A stretch of 64,000 bases of DNA from JAOUEA01 sp963810945 (GTDB lineage Bacteria > Actinomycetota > UBA4738 > HRBIN12), in assembly GCA_963810945.1 (NCBI GenBank), contig CAWEPI010000004.1:186001-250000 (forward strand), given 5' to 3'. The notes under the pieces were generated by a model. That model had not been told where the DNA came from. It was given only the letters and a program-made list of their open reading frames with translations, and did no database searches. Position numbers and translations under genes: made by a program. Positions within the stretch are counted from its first letter, which is position 1, and each line of letters opens with the position of its first letter. Shown in pieces: positions 10,673 through 19,056 of this stretch.

Positions 10673-11431
10673 TCAGCAGTCCGGCGAGGCCTTCGGTTCC
10701 GGCGCGTTGGACGTGCACACGAAGGCGTCGACGAACGCGTTCGCGATCGCGGACGCCTGATCGGGCGTCACGGACGACGGGCACGTCTGGAGCCGGTTCC
10801 AGGCGGCGAGCGCGAGCGACTGGCCCTCGGGGAGGTCCGGGTACGGGATCAGGAGGGTGTTCGGGCGCTCGTGCGCGACCTGCGCGAGGCGCGCGACGGT
10901 CGCCTCGGGGAGCGCGTCCGACCCGTCGGCGCGGTAGTAGAGGATCACGCCCGCGTGCTCCAGGAAGTGCACGGCCTGCGTCTCGTCCACCGGGTTCGTG
11001 TAGACGTCGGGCGTCGTCGGCAGCGGGGTGGGTGCGTGCACACCCGAGGTCGCCGGATGCTGGTCGTAGCTCGTGGTCTGTCCGGGCTGCAGATGCTGGC
11101 CGCCGGGCGCGTCGGCGAGTGGTTGCGTGACGGGTGTGCAGCCCGCGGCCGACGCCGTGGCGACCGCCGCGGCGGGGATCGCGCCGGCGCCCGGGGCGCG
11201 CTGGAGGTACCAGAGGACGCCGAACGAGACCAGTCCGACGACCGCGAAGATGCCGGCACGGCGGAAGGCGGCGTTGCGCGCCTGTCGCTTCCGCTCAGCC
11301 TCCTTGGCGTTGCGGGCCCGTTCCTTCCGCTCCTGCCGGCTCGCGGCCGTCTGGGGAGGCGAGCCGTTCGATCGCGCGGTCCCCGATCCCGATCCGGATC
11401 GCGCGCGGGGCTTGCGTTTCTTCTTGGCCAT
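10673..11431 (-). CDS. DUF3105 membrane-anchored protein (copy 2)
   Basis: A 252-residue protein starting MAKKKRKPRARSG. A basic cytoplasmic segment is followed by one helix (AGIFAVVGLVSFGVLWYLQ, about residues 58-76) and an extracytoplasmic DUF3105 domain. That domain has YDQHPATSGVHAPTPLP, VHFLEHAGVILYYR and the final WNRLQTC. The conserved His, Pro and Cys are shared with the gene just upstream, so the two arose by tandem duplication. Function is unknown. A longer frame start at 11572 would overlap the neighbour; MAKKK at 11431 gives the cleaner N-terminus. Its stop lies 1 bp from the stop of the convergent SpoIID gene. Confidence 0.8.
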   Translation of the reverse strand: MAKKKRKPRARSGSGSGTARSNGSPPQTAASRQERKERARNAKEAERKRQARNAAFRRAGIFAVVGLVSFGVLWYLQRAPGAGAIPAAAVATASAAGCTPVTQPLADAPGGQHLQPGQTTSYDQHPATSGVHAPTPLPTTPDVYTNPVDETQAVHFLEHAGVILYYRADGSDALPEATVARLAQVAHERPNTLLIPYPDLPEGQSLALAAWNRLQTCPSSVTPDQASAIANAFVDAFVCTSNAPEPKASPDC

Positions 11432-11442
11432 GCGTGCTCTTG

Positions 11443-12237
11443 CTACATCGTGGAGTTGGGCTCGCGCGCCACCCCGATGTACTTCCGGTCGGGGTACGTG
11501 TTCGCGTACTGCGACGTGAAGTCGAACGCGGCCGCGAGGCTCGGTGCCGCGCACGTCTGCAGGCGGTGCCACGCGACCAACGCCATCTGCACGCCGGAGG
11601 GCAGCGAGCCCTGTTCACCTTGGTCGGGGAAGTCGTAGGGGGCCACGATCACCTTGGACTGTCCGACGTTGTCCGTCTGGGAGTAGAAGGCGCGGATCGC
11701 CTTCACCTCGTCCGTGTCGGCCGCCGAGGGGGCGTACCAGATGATGGCACCGGCGTGCTCCAAGGAATGGATCGCCGAGTAGATGTCCGGGGGGCGCTCG
11801 TAGACGCCCGCCCCGGCCGGCGTGGGGTCGTGCGGTCCCGATGCCGGAGGGATCGTGGGGTAGGTGGAAAGGGGCGGAGCGGTGGGCGCCGTGGTGGACC
11901 CGATGTGGGCGTGGTCGATATCGGGGTCGGCGCCCGGGGCGTCCGAGTAGTTGGGGGTCTCCTGCACGGCGGTGCACCCGGCCGCCTTCGCGTCGTCGGC
12001 CGCCTTCGCCAACAGCGCCTCCGGCGTCGCCAGGTCGCCGGCGCTGCCCCCTCCCGGCTTGACGACGAAGATCACCACCACGACCACGACGAGGGCCAGG
12101 GCGATCAGCACCGTCCCGATCCGTCGGTTGCGGTTGCGCGCGGCCATCTGTTGCTGGATCCGCTCGCGCTCGAGCCGAGCCTCTTCCTTCTTCTCGGCCT
12201 TCGTGAGTTTGCGGCCGGGGTCTGTCTGCTTCGACAC
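11443..12237 (-). CDS. DUF3105 membrane-anchored protein (copy 1)
   Basis: A 264-residue protein with a charged N-terminus (KLTKAEKKEEARLERERIQQQ), one membrane helix (VLIALALVVVVVVIFVV) and an extracytoplasmic DUF3105 domain. The domain shows HIGSTTAPTAPPLSTYPTIPPASGPH, IHSLEHAGAIIWYAP and VAWHRLQTC. The GTG start has AGGAGA 9 nt upstream. It lies 11 nt before its paralogue in the same direction, suggesting an operon. No biochemical function is established for the family that I can name. Divergent from the purine permease gene. Confidence 0.82.
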   Translation of the reverse strand: MSKQTDPGRKLTKAEKKEEARLERERIQQQMAARNRNRRIGTVLIALALVVVVVVIFVVKPGGGSAGDLATPEALLAKAADDAKAAGCTAVQETPNYSDAPGADPDIDHAHIGSTTAPTAPPLSTYPTIPPASGPHDPTPAGAGVYERPPDIYSAIHSLEHAGAIIWYAPSAADTDEVKAIRAFYSQTDNVGQSKVIVAPYDFPDQGEQGSLPSGVQMALVAWHRLQTCAAPSLAAAFDFTSQYANTYPDRKYIGVAREPNSTM

Positions 12238-12405
12238 GGTGGAGGGTCTCCTGGATCGGGGGCGGGCTGCCCGAGGTGCGGGTAGCTAGGAAAGCGTACC
12301 GAACGAGGGGCGGTTGCACGGGATGTAGAGACACCCCTATCCTGCGGGCGTCTTCCCCGAGGGTTCCGGTCGGCCACCGCCGCGTGGCCGGGAGAGGGGC
12401 GGACC
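12238..12405. promoter_or_regulatory. Divergent promoter region DUF3105 / purine permease
   Basis: 168 bp between divergent genes. On the plus strand TATCCT (12338-12343) is a good -10 with TTGCAC at 12313-12318 as a possible -35 (19 bp spacing). On the minus strand TACGCT (12299-12294) is a candidate -10 for the DUF3105 pair. No palindromic operator is evident. Confidence 0.4.
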
Positions 12406-13836
12406 GTGGCGCAGACCGATGCCAAGACCGGTAACGATGTCGTGCACGTGGGCGACCCGGGTGGGCTCGACGGATTCTTCAAGATCTCCCAGCGCGGGTC
12501 GACGCTGCGCACCGAACTGCTCGCCGGCCTGGCGACCTGGCTCACGATGGCCTACATCTTGTTCCTCAACCCCGCCATCCTCGGGAGCGTGAAGGACGTC
12601 AACGGGCAGAGCCTCGGCTTCGCTCCCGTCCTCACGGTGACGGCGCTCGCCGCCGGGGTCATGACGATCGCGATGGGCCTCTACGCGAACTACCCGTTCG
12701 CGATCGCCGCCGGGCTCGGCTTGAACGCGTTCGTCACGTTCACCCTCGTCGCGACCCTCGGCCTCACGTGGGAGCAGGCGATGGGTGTGATCGTCATCGA
12801 AGGCCTCGTGATCTCCGTCCTCGTGCTCACCGGCCTCCGCAGCGCGATCCTGGACGCGATCCCGATGGACCTGAAGCGAGCGATCGGCATCGGTATCGGT
12901 CTGTTCCTGGCGATCATCGGGCTGCACAACGGTGGCATCGTCATCCTCGGCAACGACGCCACCCCTGTCGTGATCGCGTCGCATCTCGCCACGCTGCGGG
13001 TCCTCACGTTCGTGGTGGGACTCGCGATCACCTCGGCGCTCGTCGCGCGCAAGACCAAGGGCGCGTTGCTGATCGGGATCCTGCTCACGACGCTCTTCGC
13101 GATGGTGATGAACATCGGGTGGGGCGACAAGGCGATCTGGGATGCGGTGGGACCAGGCGTCGCGCAGCTCCCCTCGAAGGTCCTGTCGACGCCGGACTTC
13201 TCGTTGATCGGCAACTTCAACTTCGGGGTGTTCCAGGTGCTCGGCTTCGCGACGGCGAGCGCCGCGATCCTCGCGGTGATGCTCTCGGACTTCTTCGACA
13301 CGATGGGAACGGCCGTCGGGCTCGCGGAGGAGGCGGGCCTCCTCGACGAGGAGGGCAAGCTGCCGGGCATGAAGCGGGTGCTCTTCGTCGACGGTCTCGC
13401 GGCAGCCGTCGGCGGCGCGATGTCGGCGTCGTCCAACACCACCTACATCGAGAGCGCCGCCGGGATCGGGGAGGGCGCCAGGACGGGACTCGCCTCCATC
13501 GTGGTGGGGGCGCTCTTCCTGCTGGCGGTGTTCTTCTCGCCGATCGCCGGCATCATCCCGCCGGAGGCGACCGCGCCCGTGCTGGTGATCGTGGGCTACT
13601 TCATGATGCAGGGGGTCACGGCCATCGACTGGCGCGATCCGGGGCTCGGGATCCCAGCGCTCCTCACGATCGTGATGATGCCCTTCACCTACTCGATCAC
13701 GAACGGCGTGGGGGCCGGGTTCCTCTCGTTCACCGTGATCAAGGTCCTGCAGGGGAAGTGGCGTGAGGTCCATCCGTTGATGTACTTCGTGGCGGCGATC
13801 TTCGCCTGGTACTTCTTCCACGGGCTGTTGGCGTAG
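12406..13836 (+). CDS. NCS2/AzgA-type purine permease
   Basis: A 476-residue polytopic membrane protein. It shows GLATWLTMAYILFLNPAIL near the N-terminus, the GLGLNAFVTF re-entrant motif, VMLSDFFDTMGTAVGLAEEAGL and GGAMSASSNTTYIESAAGIGEGARTGLAS. These are hallmarks of the AzgA branch (PbuG/GhxP/AdeP), which imports hypoxanthine, guanine or adenine with protons. Around 12-13 helices are visible. The GTG start has GGGAGAGGGG 8-17 nt upstream. It could feed purine salvage with the nucleoside phosphorylase at 28.5 kb. Base specificity cannot be read from sequence. Confidence 0.88.
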   Translation: MAQTDAKTGNDVVHVGDPGGLDGFFKISQRGSTLRTELLAGLATWLTMAYILFLNPAILGSVKDVNGQSLGFAPVLTVTALAAGVMTIAMGLYANYPFAIAAGLGLNAFVTFTLVATLGLTWEQAMGVIVIEGLVISVLVLTGLRSAILDAIPMDLKRAIGIGIGLFLAIIGLHNGGIVILGNDATPVVIASHLATLRVLTFVVGLAITSALVARKTKGALLIGILLTTLFAMVMNIGWGDKAIWDAVGPGVAQLPSKVLSTPDFSLIGNFNFGVFQVLGFATASAAILAVMLSDFFDTMGTAVGLAEEAGLLDEEGKLPGMKRVLFVDGLAAAVGGAMSASSNTTYIESAAGIGEGARTGLASIVVGALFLLAVFFSPIAGIIPPEATAPVLVIVGYFMMQGVTAIDWRDPGLGIPALLTIVMMPFTYSITNGVGAGFLSFTVIKVLQGKWREVHPLMYFVAAIFAWYFFHGLLA

Positions 13837-13853
13837 CGGGCGTCGCACCCTCC

Positions 13854-15143
13854 TTACCGGAAGCTCGCGACGTCCCCCAGGTCGATCGGGGGACGGGCCG
13901 GTGGCGCGCCGTCGGGCGCCATCCGTCCGCAGGCCACCGTGCCGAGGGCGAACCAGCGCTCGTCCACACCGAGCGCGGCCCGCGCCTCGTCTTGGCAGAA
14001 GAGCGTCGAGGAGATCCAGCAGCTGGCCAGTCCCTGTGCGTGCAGCGCGAGCAGCAGGGTCTGGATCGCGGCGCCGCCCGACAGGAGGAACATCTCCTGC
14101 TCGGCGTGGGCCCGGTCCGCATCCACGTAACGGTGGGCGCCGGCGAAGCTCAGCCATGGCACGATCAGGACCGGCGCGGCGCCGAGCACGGCGTCGCTCC
14201 TCGCGATCCGTCGCGCGATCACGTCCTCGTCCGTGCCGTCGGCGCGCAGGTCCGCACGCCACGCCTCCGCCATCGCGGCCAGCAGCGCGCGCTTGGCGGG
14301 CTCGCTCTCGAGCACCGTGAACCGCCACGGCCGCGTGTGGTGGGGCGCGGGAGCCGTGCACGCGACCCGCACGGCCTCTTCCAGCGCGTCCCGCGGCACC
14401 CCATCTGGAGCGAACGCGCGGATCGTGCGGCGCGCGTGGAGCGCCTGTAGCGGCGACTCGCGGAACAGGTCCTCCTCGGGTGGACGCACGAGCGCGGAGG
14501 CCGGTGCATCCGGCGCCGAGGCCCGATCCACCCCGCGGACGAGGGCGGCGGGGATGCGTGCATCCTTCGCCATCACCAGTCCGCTCGCCGCCGCCACCTC
14601 GTCGGCGAGCGCCACGATCGTCGCTTCGAGCTCGCGCCCGTGCTGATCCGTCGCGCCGCGCAGGTCCACGACCGCGGGGAGACCGGCGCATCCGATCGCG
14701 ACGTTCACGAGGCCCGTGCGCCAGGCGCGGCCGAAGGTATCGGTGATCACGACGCCGAGGTCGACGCCGAGCTGCGCGCGCAGGCGTGCCCGCATCGCGT
14801 CTGCGGACCCGTCCGGATCCTCGGGCAGCAGGGCCAGTGTCCCCGCCTCCACGTTGGAGGCGTCCACGCCGGCGTTGGCGCAGACGAACCCGTGCGCCGT
14901 CTCCGCGATCACGAGCTCCCCGCGTCGAGCCACGACGCGGCGGGTTTCCCGTATCACGGCCTCAGCCCGGTCGTCGCCGGGCACGAGGCGGCCCTCCGCC
15001 TTGGAGACGATCTTCTGCGTCACGGCGACGACATCGCCGTCGCGTGCGCCGAGCTGCCGAAGGGCGGGCGCGAGCAGGGCGGCGAGGTCGTCACCCGGAC
15101 GCACCTCGGGCAGTCCCGTGAGCGGGTGGATCTCGACGCTCAC
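13854..15143 (-). CDS. fbiB: Coenzyme F420 gamma-glutamyl ligase / dehydro-F420 reductase (FbiB)
   Basis: A 429-residue two-domain protein. Residues 1-235 are a CofE ligase (VVAVTQKIVSKAEGR, ITDTFGRAWRTGLVNVAIG, MAKDARIPAALVRG), which adds glutamates to F420-0. Residues about 240-429 are a nitroreductase-fold FMN domain (LHARRTIRAFAPDGVPRD, ACTAPAPHHTRPWRF), which in mycobacteria reduces dehydro-F420-0. Length and domain order match mycobacterial FbiB. The GTG start overlaps the stop of fbiA by 4 bp, so the two are coupled. Confidence 0.92.
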   Translation of the reverse strand: MSVEIHPLTGLPEVRPGDDLAALLAPALRQLGARDGDVVAVTQKIVSKAEGRLVPGDDRAEAVIRETRRVVARRGELVIAETAHGFVCANAGVDASNVEAGTLALLPEDPDGSADAMRARLRAQLGVDLGVVITDTFGRAWRTGLVNVAIGCAGLPAVVDLRGATDQHGRELEATIVALADEVAAASGLVMAKDARIPAALVRGVDRASAPDAPASALVRPPEEDLFRESPLQALHARRTIRAFAPDGVPRDALEEAVRVACTAPAPHHTRPWRFTVLESEPAKRALLAAMAEAWRADLRADGTDEDVIARRIARSDAVLGAAPVLIVPWLSFAGAHRYVDADRAHAEQEMFLLSGGAAIQTLLLALHAQGLASCWISSTLFCQDEARAALGVDERWFALGTVACGRMAPDGAPPARPPIDLGDVASFR

Positions 15144-16090
15144 GCGAGGGCCAGATCCAGGGCCACGCGCGCGAGCGCCTCGGCGCGGTCGTCGTCGGTC
15201 ATCAGGGTGTCGGTCACGGCCGTGCGGATCCCGCTGGCTGCCACCCGCGGCTCGAGGTCACGATCCACCTCGTCGAGCACCCACCCGCCGAGCAGGTCCG
15301 TGTACGCCGCGGCGGCGCCGGCCGCGGTCACCTCGAGGCCGACGGCGGGCATCAGTCTGTCCGCCATCCCCGAGACCGGAGCGCCGCCCACGATGCCGCT
15401 CACCCCGGCGACGACGGGGCGTCGCGACACGGCCGCCGCCCGGATCCCGGGAACCGCCAGGATCGGACCGATCGACACGACCGGGTTCGACGGACACAGG
15501 ACGACGGCGTCGGCGCGTGCGAGCGCGTCCACGACGCCCGGCGCCGGCCGGGCCGAGGCCGCGCCCTCGTAGCGCACGCCCTTGACGTGGTCGGCGGCGT
15601 GCCGGGCCACCCAGTACTCCTGGAAGTGCAGATCGAGCTCCTCGCCCGTGGACGGGTCCACCGCATCGATCCGCGTGGCGATCCGGTCGTCGGTCGCCGG
15701 CAGCAGCCGCGCCGTCACGCCGAAGTGCGTCGCGATCCGCGCCGTCACCTGCGACATCGTCGCGCCGCGGGCGAGGAGGTCCGTGCGCATGAGGTGCGTC
15801 GCGAGATCGAGGTCGCCGAGGTTGAACCACGACTGCTCCGCGCCGCGGGCCCGCAGCTCCTGCGTGGTGCGGAACGTCTCCTCACGCCGACCCCACCCGC
15901 GTTCGCGGTCGAAGACGCCGCCGAGCCAGTACGTGACCGAGTCGGGGTCGGGGGAGACGCGGAGGCCGTGGACGTCGTAGTCGTCGGCCACGTTCACGAT
16001 CACGGTGAGGTCGTCCCCGGGCACCACGCGGACGAGTCCCCGCAGGAACTTGCCCGCTCCGATGCCCCCTGCCAGTGCGACGACCTTCAT
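15140..16090 (-). CDS. fbiA: Phospholactate/phosphoenolpyruvate transferase of F420 synthesis (FbiA/CofD)
   Basis: A 316-residue protein starting MKVVALAGGIGAGKFLRGL, the CofD nucleotide-binding loop. VNVADDYDVHGLRVSPDPDSVTYWLGG, SWFNLGDLDLATHLMRTDLL and CPSNPVVSIGPILAVPGIR, all conserved in CofD, follow. It transfers the phospho-three-carbon moiety from its GMP-activated form to FO. The start at 16090 is preferred over a longer frame start at 16177 because it gives the exact family N-terminus and lies 8 nt after a TACGCT -10 box. The activating enzyme FbiD/CofC is not in the window. Confidence 0.93.
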   Translation of the reverse strand: MKVVALAGGIGAGKFLRGLVRVVPGDDLTVIVNVADDYDVHGLRVSPDPDSVTYWLGGVFDRERGWGRREETFRTTQELRARGAEQSWFNLGDLDLATHLMRTDLLARGATMSQVTARIATHFGVTARLLPATDDRIATRIDAVDPSTGEELDLHFQEYWVARHAADHVKGVRYEGAASARPAPGVVDALARADAVVLCPSNPVVSIGPILAVPGIRAAAVSRRPVVAGVSGIVGGAPVSGMADRLMPAVGLEVTAAGAAAAYTDLLGGWVLDEVDRDLEPRVAASGIRTAVTDTLMTDDDRAEALARVALDLALA

Positions 16091-16098
16091 CGCCGTAC

Positions 16099-16111
16099 AG
16101 CGTAGTAGGCT
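16099..16111. promoter_or_regulatory. Back-to-back leaderless divergent promoters fbiA/fbiC
   Basis: Only 28 bp separate the divergent start codons at 16090 and 16119. The minus-strand -10 TACGCT occupies 16104-16099 and ends 8 nt from fbiA. The plus-strand -10 TAGGCT occupies 16106-16111 and ends 7 nt from fbiC. A single base lies between the two hexamers, so each -35 region would fall at the other gene's start codon. Confidence 0.6.
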
Positions 16112-16118
16112 CGCCGAC

Positions 16119-18613
16119 ATGCCCGAGGGGACCCCGCACCGGCTCCGACGGGCCCTGGCCCGGGCGGAGGCCGGCAAGACGCTCGCGCTCGACGAGGCCG
16201 AGGCCCTGATGCAAGCGCGGGGCCCCGACCTCGAGCGGCTGATGGAGCTCGCGGCCCGCCTGCGCGACCTCGGCCACGGCGACGTCGTGACCTATTCGCG
16301 CAAGGTGTTCATCCCGCTCACGATGCTCTGCCGGGATCACTGCCACTACTGCACGTTCGCCAAGCCCCCGGCCAAGCTCGACGCGCCCTTCCTCACGCCG
16401 GAGCAAGCGGTCGCGATCGCCAGCGCAGGGCGTGCGATGGGCTGCAAGGAGGCGCTCTTCACGCTGGGTGACCGCCCGGAGGACCGCTATCCGGTCGCCC
16501 GCGCGTGGCTCGAGGAACGCGGCTACGGTTCGACGCTCGACTACGTCCGCGCCGTGGCCATCCGCGTGATCGAGGAGACGGGACTGCTCCCGCATCTGAA
16601 CCCGGGCGTGATGACCTACGAGGAGCTCGCTCGGCTGAAGCACGTCTCGGCCTCGATGGGGATCATGCTCGAGACCGCTTCCGAGCGACTCTCCGCCAAG
16701 GGCGGCCCGCACTTCGGATCGCCCGACAAGGTGCCGGCCGTGCGCCTGCGCACGATCGAGGATGCGGGCCGCCTGGCCGTCCCCTTCACCACGGGCATCC
16801 TCGTGGGGATCGGCGAGACCGCGAGCGAGCGCGCCGCATCCGTCCTCGCGATCCGCGACGTGCATCGTCGATACCGCCACGTGCAGGAGGTCATCGTCCA
16901 GAACTTCCGCGCCAAGGCCGGCACTGCGATGCAGGATGCTCCGGAGCCGGGTGCCGACGAGTTCCTCGCGGCCGTGGCCGCGGCACGCGTGATCCTGGGT
17001 CCCCGGATGCACCTCCAGGCTCCACCCAACCTGAGCGACCCCGACCAACAGCTGCGTCTGCTCGACGCCGGCATCGATGACTGGGGCGGCGTCTCGCCCC
17101 TCACGCCCGATCACGTGAACCCGGAGAAGCCATGGCCCACGATCGAGGCACTCGCCGCAACCACCGCGGCCCGCGGCAAGGACCTCCGCGAGCGCCTCAC
17201 GATCTATCCGGAGTTCGCCACCCGGGCGGACCCGTACCTCGCCGGGAAGATGCGCGGTCCGGTCTCGGCGCTGATGGGTGCCGACGGCCGCGCGGAGGAG
17301 GGGATGAGCCCGGAGCCGGTCGCGTGGCAGGATCCGGACGTCCGGTGGAAGCCGAGGCAGATCGCGCTGACCTTCACGAAGGCCGCCGGCGCGGGGCTGC
17401 GCGAGGATGCGCTCGAGGTCTATGGCGACTTCGATGCCCTCGATGTGACGCGCGCCTGGCAAGCGGAACGCATCCCGCCCGCCCGTCTCGACGAGGACAT
17501 CAAGCACGCCCTCCGCGCGGCCGAGCGGCACCGCCCGCTGCGTGACGAACAGGCGCTCGCGCTCTTCCGCGCGGAGGGCCCCGCGCTGGATGCGCTCTGC
17601 GCGGTGGCCGACGGCTTGCGCGCCGAGGCCGTCGGGGACGACGTCACGTACGTGATCAACCGCAACCTGAACTTCACGAACGTGTGCTACGTGGGCTGCC
17701 GCTTCTGCGCCTTCGCCCAGCGCGAACGGGACGCCGAGTCTTACACGCTCACGCTGGAAGAGGTCGCCGACCGCGTCGAGGAAGCGTGGGACTGGGGCGC
17801 CAGCGAGGTGTGCATGCAGGGGGGATCCACCCCGATCTCCCCGGCGCCTTCTATCTCGATCTCCTCGACGCCGTGAAGGCGCGCGTGCCGGCGATCCACG
17901 TCCACGCCTTCAGCCCGATGGAGATCATGAACGGATCGACCAAGCTGGGGATCTCCTACGAGGAGTTCCTCAGCGAGGCGAAGGCGCACGGCCTCGGAAC
18001 GATCCCCGGCACCGCCGCGGAGATCCTCGACGACGAGGTGCGGTGGGTGCTCACGAAGGGGAAGCTTCCCGCCGACGCCTGGGAGGAGATCGTCCGCACC
18101 GCCCATGGCCTGGGTATCCGCTCCAGCTCGACCATCATGTTCGGTCACGTGGACGCGCCCCCGCACTGGGTCGCGCACCTCCGACGGCTCGCGCGGATCC
18201 AATCGGATACGGGCGGCTTCACGGAATTCGTGCCGCTGCCGTTCGTGCACCAGAACGCGCCGATCTACTTGGCGGGCAAGGCGAGGCCCGGTCCGACGTT
18301 CGAGGACAACCTCCGGATGCACGCCCTGGCGCGGATCATGCTCGACGGCCTGATCCCGAACATCCAGGTCTCCTGGGTGAAGCTCGGTGTGGCGGCATGC
18401 CAGTCGATCCTGCGCGCGGGCGCGAACGATTTCGGTGGCACGCTGATGGAGGAAACCATCAGCAGGATGGCCGGCGCCGAGTGGGGGATCTTGATGACGC
18501 CCGAGCAGTTCGATGACGCGATCCGCGCGATCGGACGCGTCCCGGCGGTGCGCTCGACGACGTACGAACGCGTGGAACCCCGCCTGATGGGGGTTGTCGG
18601 TCAATCGACTTGA
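16119..18613 (+). CDS. fbiC: FO synthase, fused CofG-CofH (FbiC), frameshifted at a G run
   Basis: This bifunctional radical-SAM enzyme makes the deazaflavin FO from tyrosine and the ribityl-diaminouracil intermediate. The CofG half has the cluster motif CRDHCHYC (about residue 70). The CofH half has CYVGCRFC (about residue 527). The frame breaks at about 17825. CMQGG is followed out of frame by STPISP, while IHPDLPGAFYLDLLDAV continues one frame over. The site is CAGGGGGGATCC; a seventh G would restore an 831-residue protein, near the length of mycobacterial FbiC. Without it the ORF stops at 17876. The start is fixed by the TAGGCT box 7 nt upstream. Confidence 0.9.
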
Positions 18614-18636
18614 CCTTTCTCGTCAATGTGATTGAC
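18600..18636. promoter_or_regulatory. Two tandem palindromes GTCAA-N5-TTGAC
   Basis: GTCAATCGACTTGAC (18600-18614) and GTCAATGTGATTGAC (18622-18636) are two copies of the same interrupted palindrome. Their centres are 22 bp apart, two helical turns, so two dimers would bind the same face of the DNA. The first copy covers the fbiC stop codon. The nearest downstream gene is whiB, 161 bp away. The regulator is unknown. Confidence 0.5.
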
Positions 18637-18721
18637 CACCAAGATTCCTTCGAAAACCCCTTGTCACCTGCGCGAACGCACGGGAGCATGGAGGGAGGAC
18701 GAGGGATGAGGCAGAGAACTT

Positions 18722-18746
18722 CCTCGCTTAGGGCTTGTCAGCGAGG
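18722..18746 (+). other. Inverted repeat in whiB upstream region
   Basis: CCTCGCT (18722-18728) and AGCGAGG (18740-18746) form a perfect 7-bp stem with an 11-nt loop. No T run follows. It might end fbiC transcripts or be DNA-level structure, because the likely whiB -35 TTGTCA overlaps its 3' side. Confidence 0.3.
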
Positions 18747-18779
18747 ACGTTCTTCCCTCAGAATCACACGGTTGTGATT
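18735..18779 (+). promoter_or_regulatory. whiB promoter with palindromic operator
   Basis: TTGTCA (18735-18740) and CAGAAT (18759-18764) are a plausible -35/-10 pair with 18 bp spacing. The perfect palindrome AATCACACGGTTGTGATT (18762-18779) starts within the -10 and would cover the transcription start. Its core ATCACA-N4-TGTGAT recurs exactly in the DUF3499 promoter at 25229-25244. Confidence 0.5.
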
Positions 18780-18797
18780 TCGGGGGGAGACTGAACG

Positions 18798-19025
18798 GTG
18801 CATCACTACATCCCTTGGCAAGAACGTGCGCGGTGTCGCGACTACGACCCGGAGATCTTCTTCCCCGAGAAGGGAGGCTCATCGAGGGAGGCCAAGCGGA
18901 TCTGCAGTGAGTGCCCCGTCCGCATCGAGTGCCTGAACTACGCCCTTCGCCGCGACGAACGTTACGGGGTCTGGGGCGGGATGAGCGAACGGGAGCGCCG
19001 ACGCCTGAAGCGCATGGCGTCCTGA
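18798..19025 (+). CDS. whiB: WhiB-family iron-sulfur transcription regulator
   Basis: A 75-residue protein with the four cluster-binding cysteines C13, C36, C39 and C45 (CSECPVRIEC) and the GVWGG turn at residues 58-62. A basic tail (RERRRLKRMAS) contacts DNA. These proteins bind [4Fe-4S] and act with the principal sigma factor; they occur essentially only in Actinobacteria and their phages. The position between the F420 genes and DUF5719/DUF3499/manB matches Streptomyces whiB and mycobacterial whiB2, so it is probably the cell-division-linked orthologue. The GTG start has GGGGGGAG 8 nt upstream. Confidence 0.93.
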   Translation: MHHYIPWQERARCRDYDPEIFFPEKGGSSREAKRICSECPVRIECLNYALRRDERYGVWGGMSERERRRLKRMAS

Positions 19026-19056
19026 TGTGAACCTGGAAGTTCCGAAAGGGGGCAGC

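Noticed and set aside
12337..14691. 784-codon minus-strand open frame
   Set aside because: It runs opposite the purine permease and out of frame with fbiB; both of those are clear family members.
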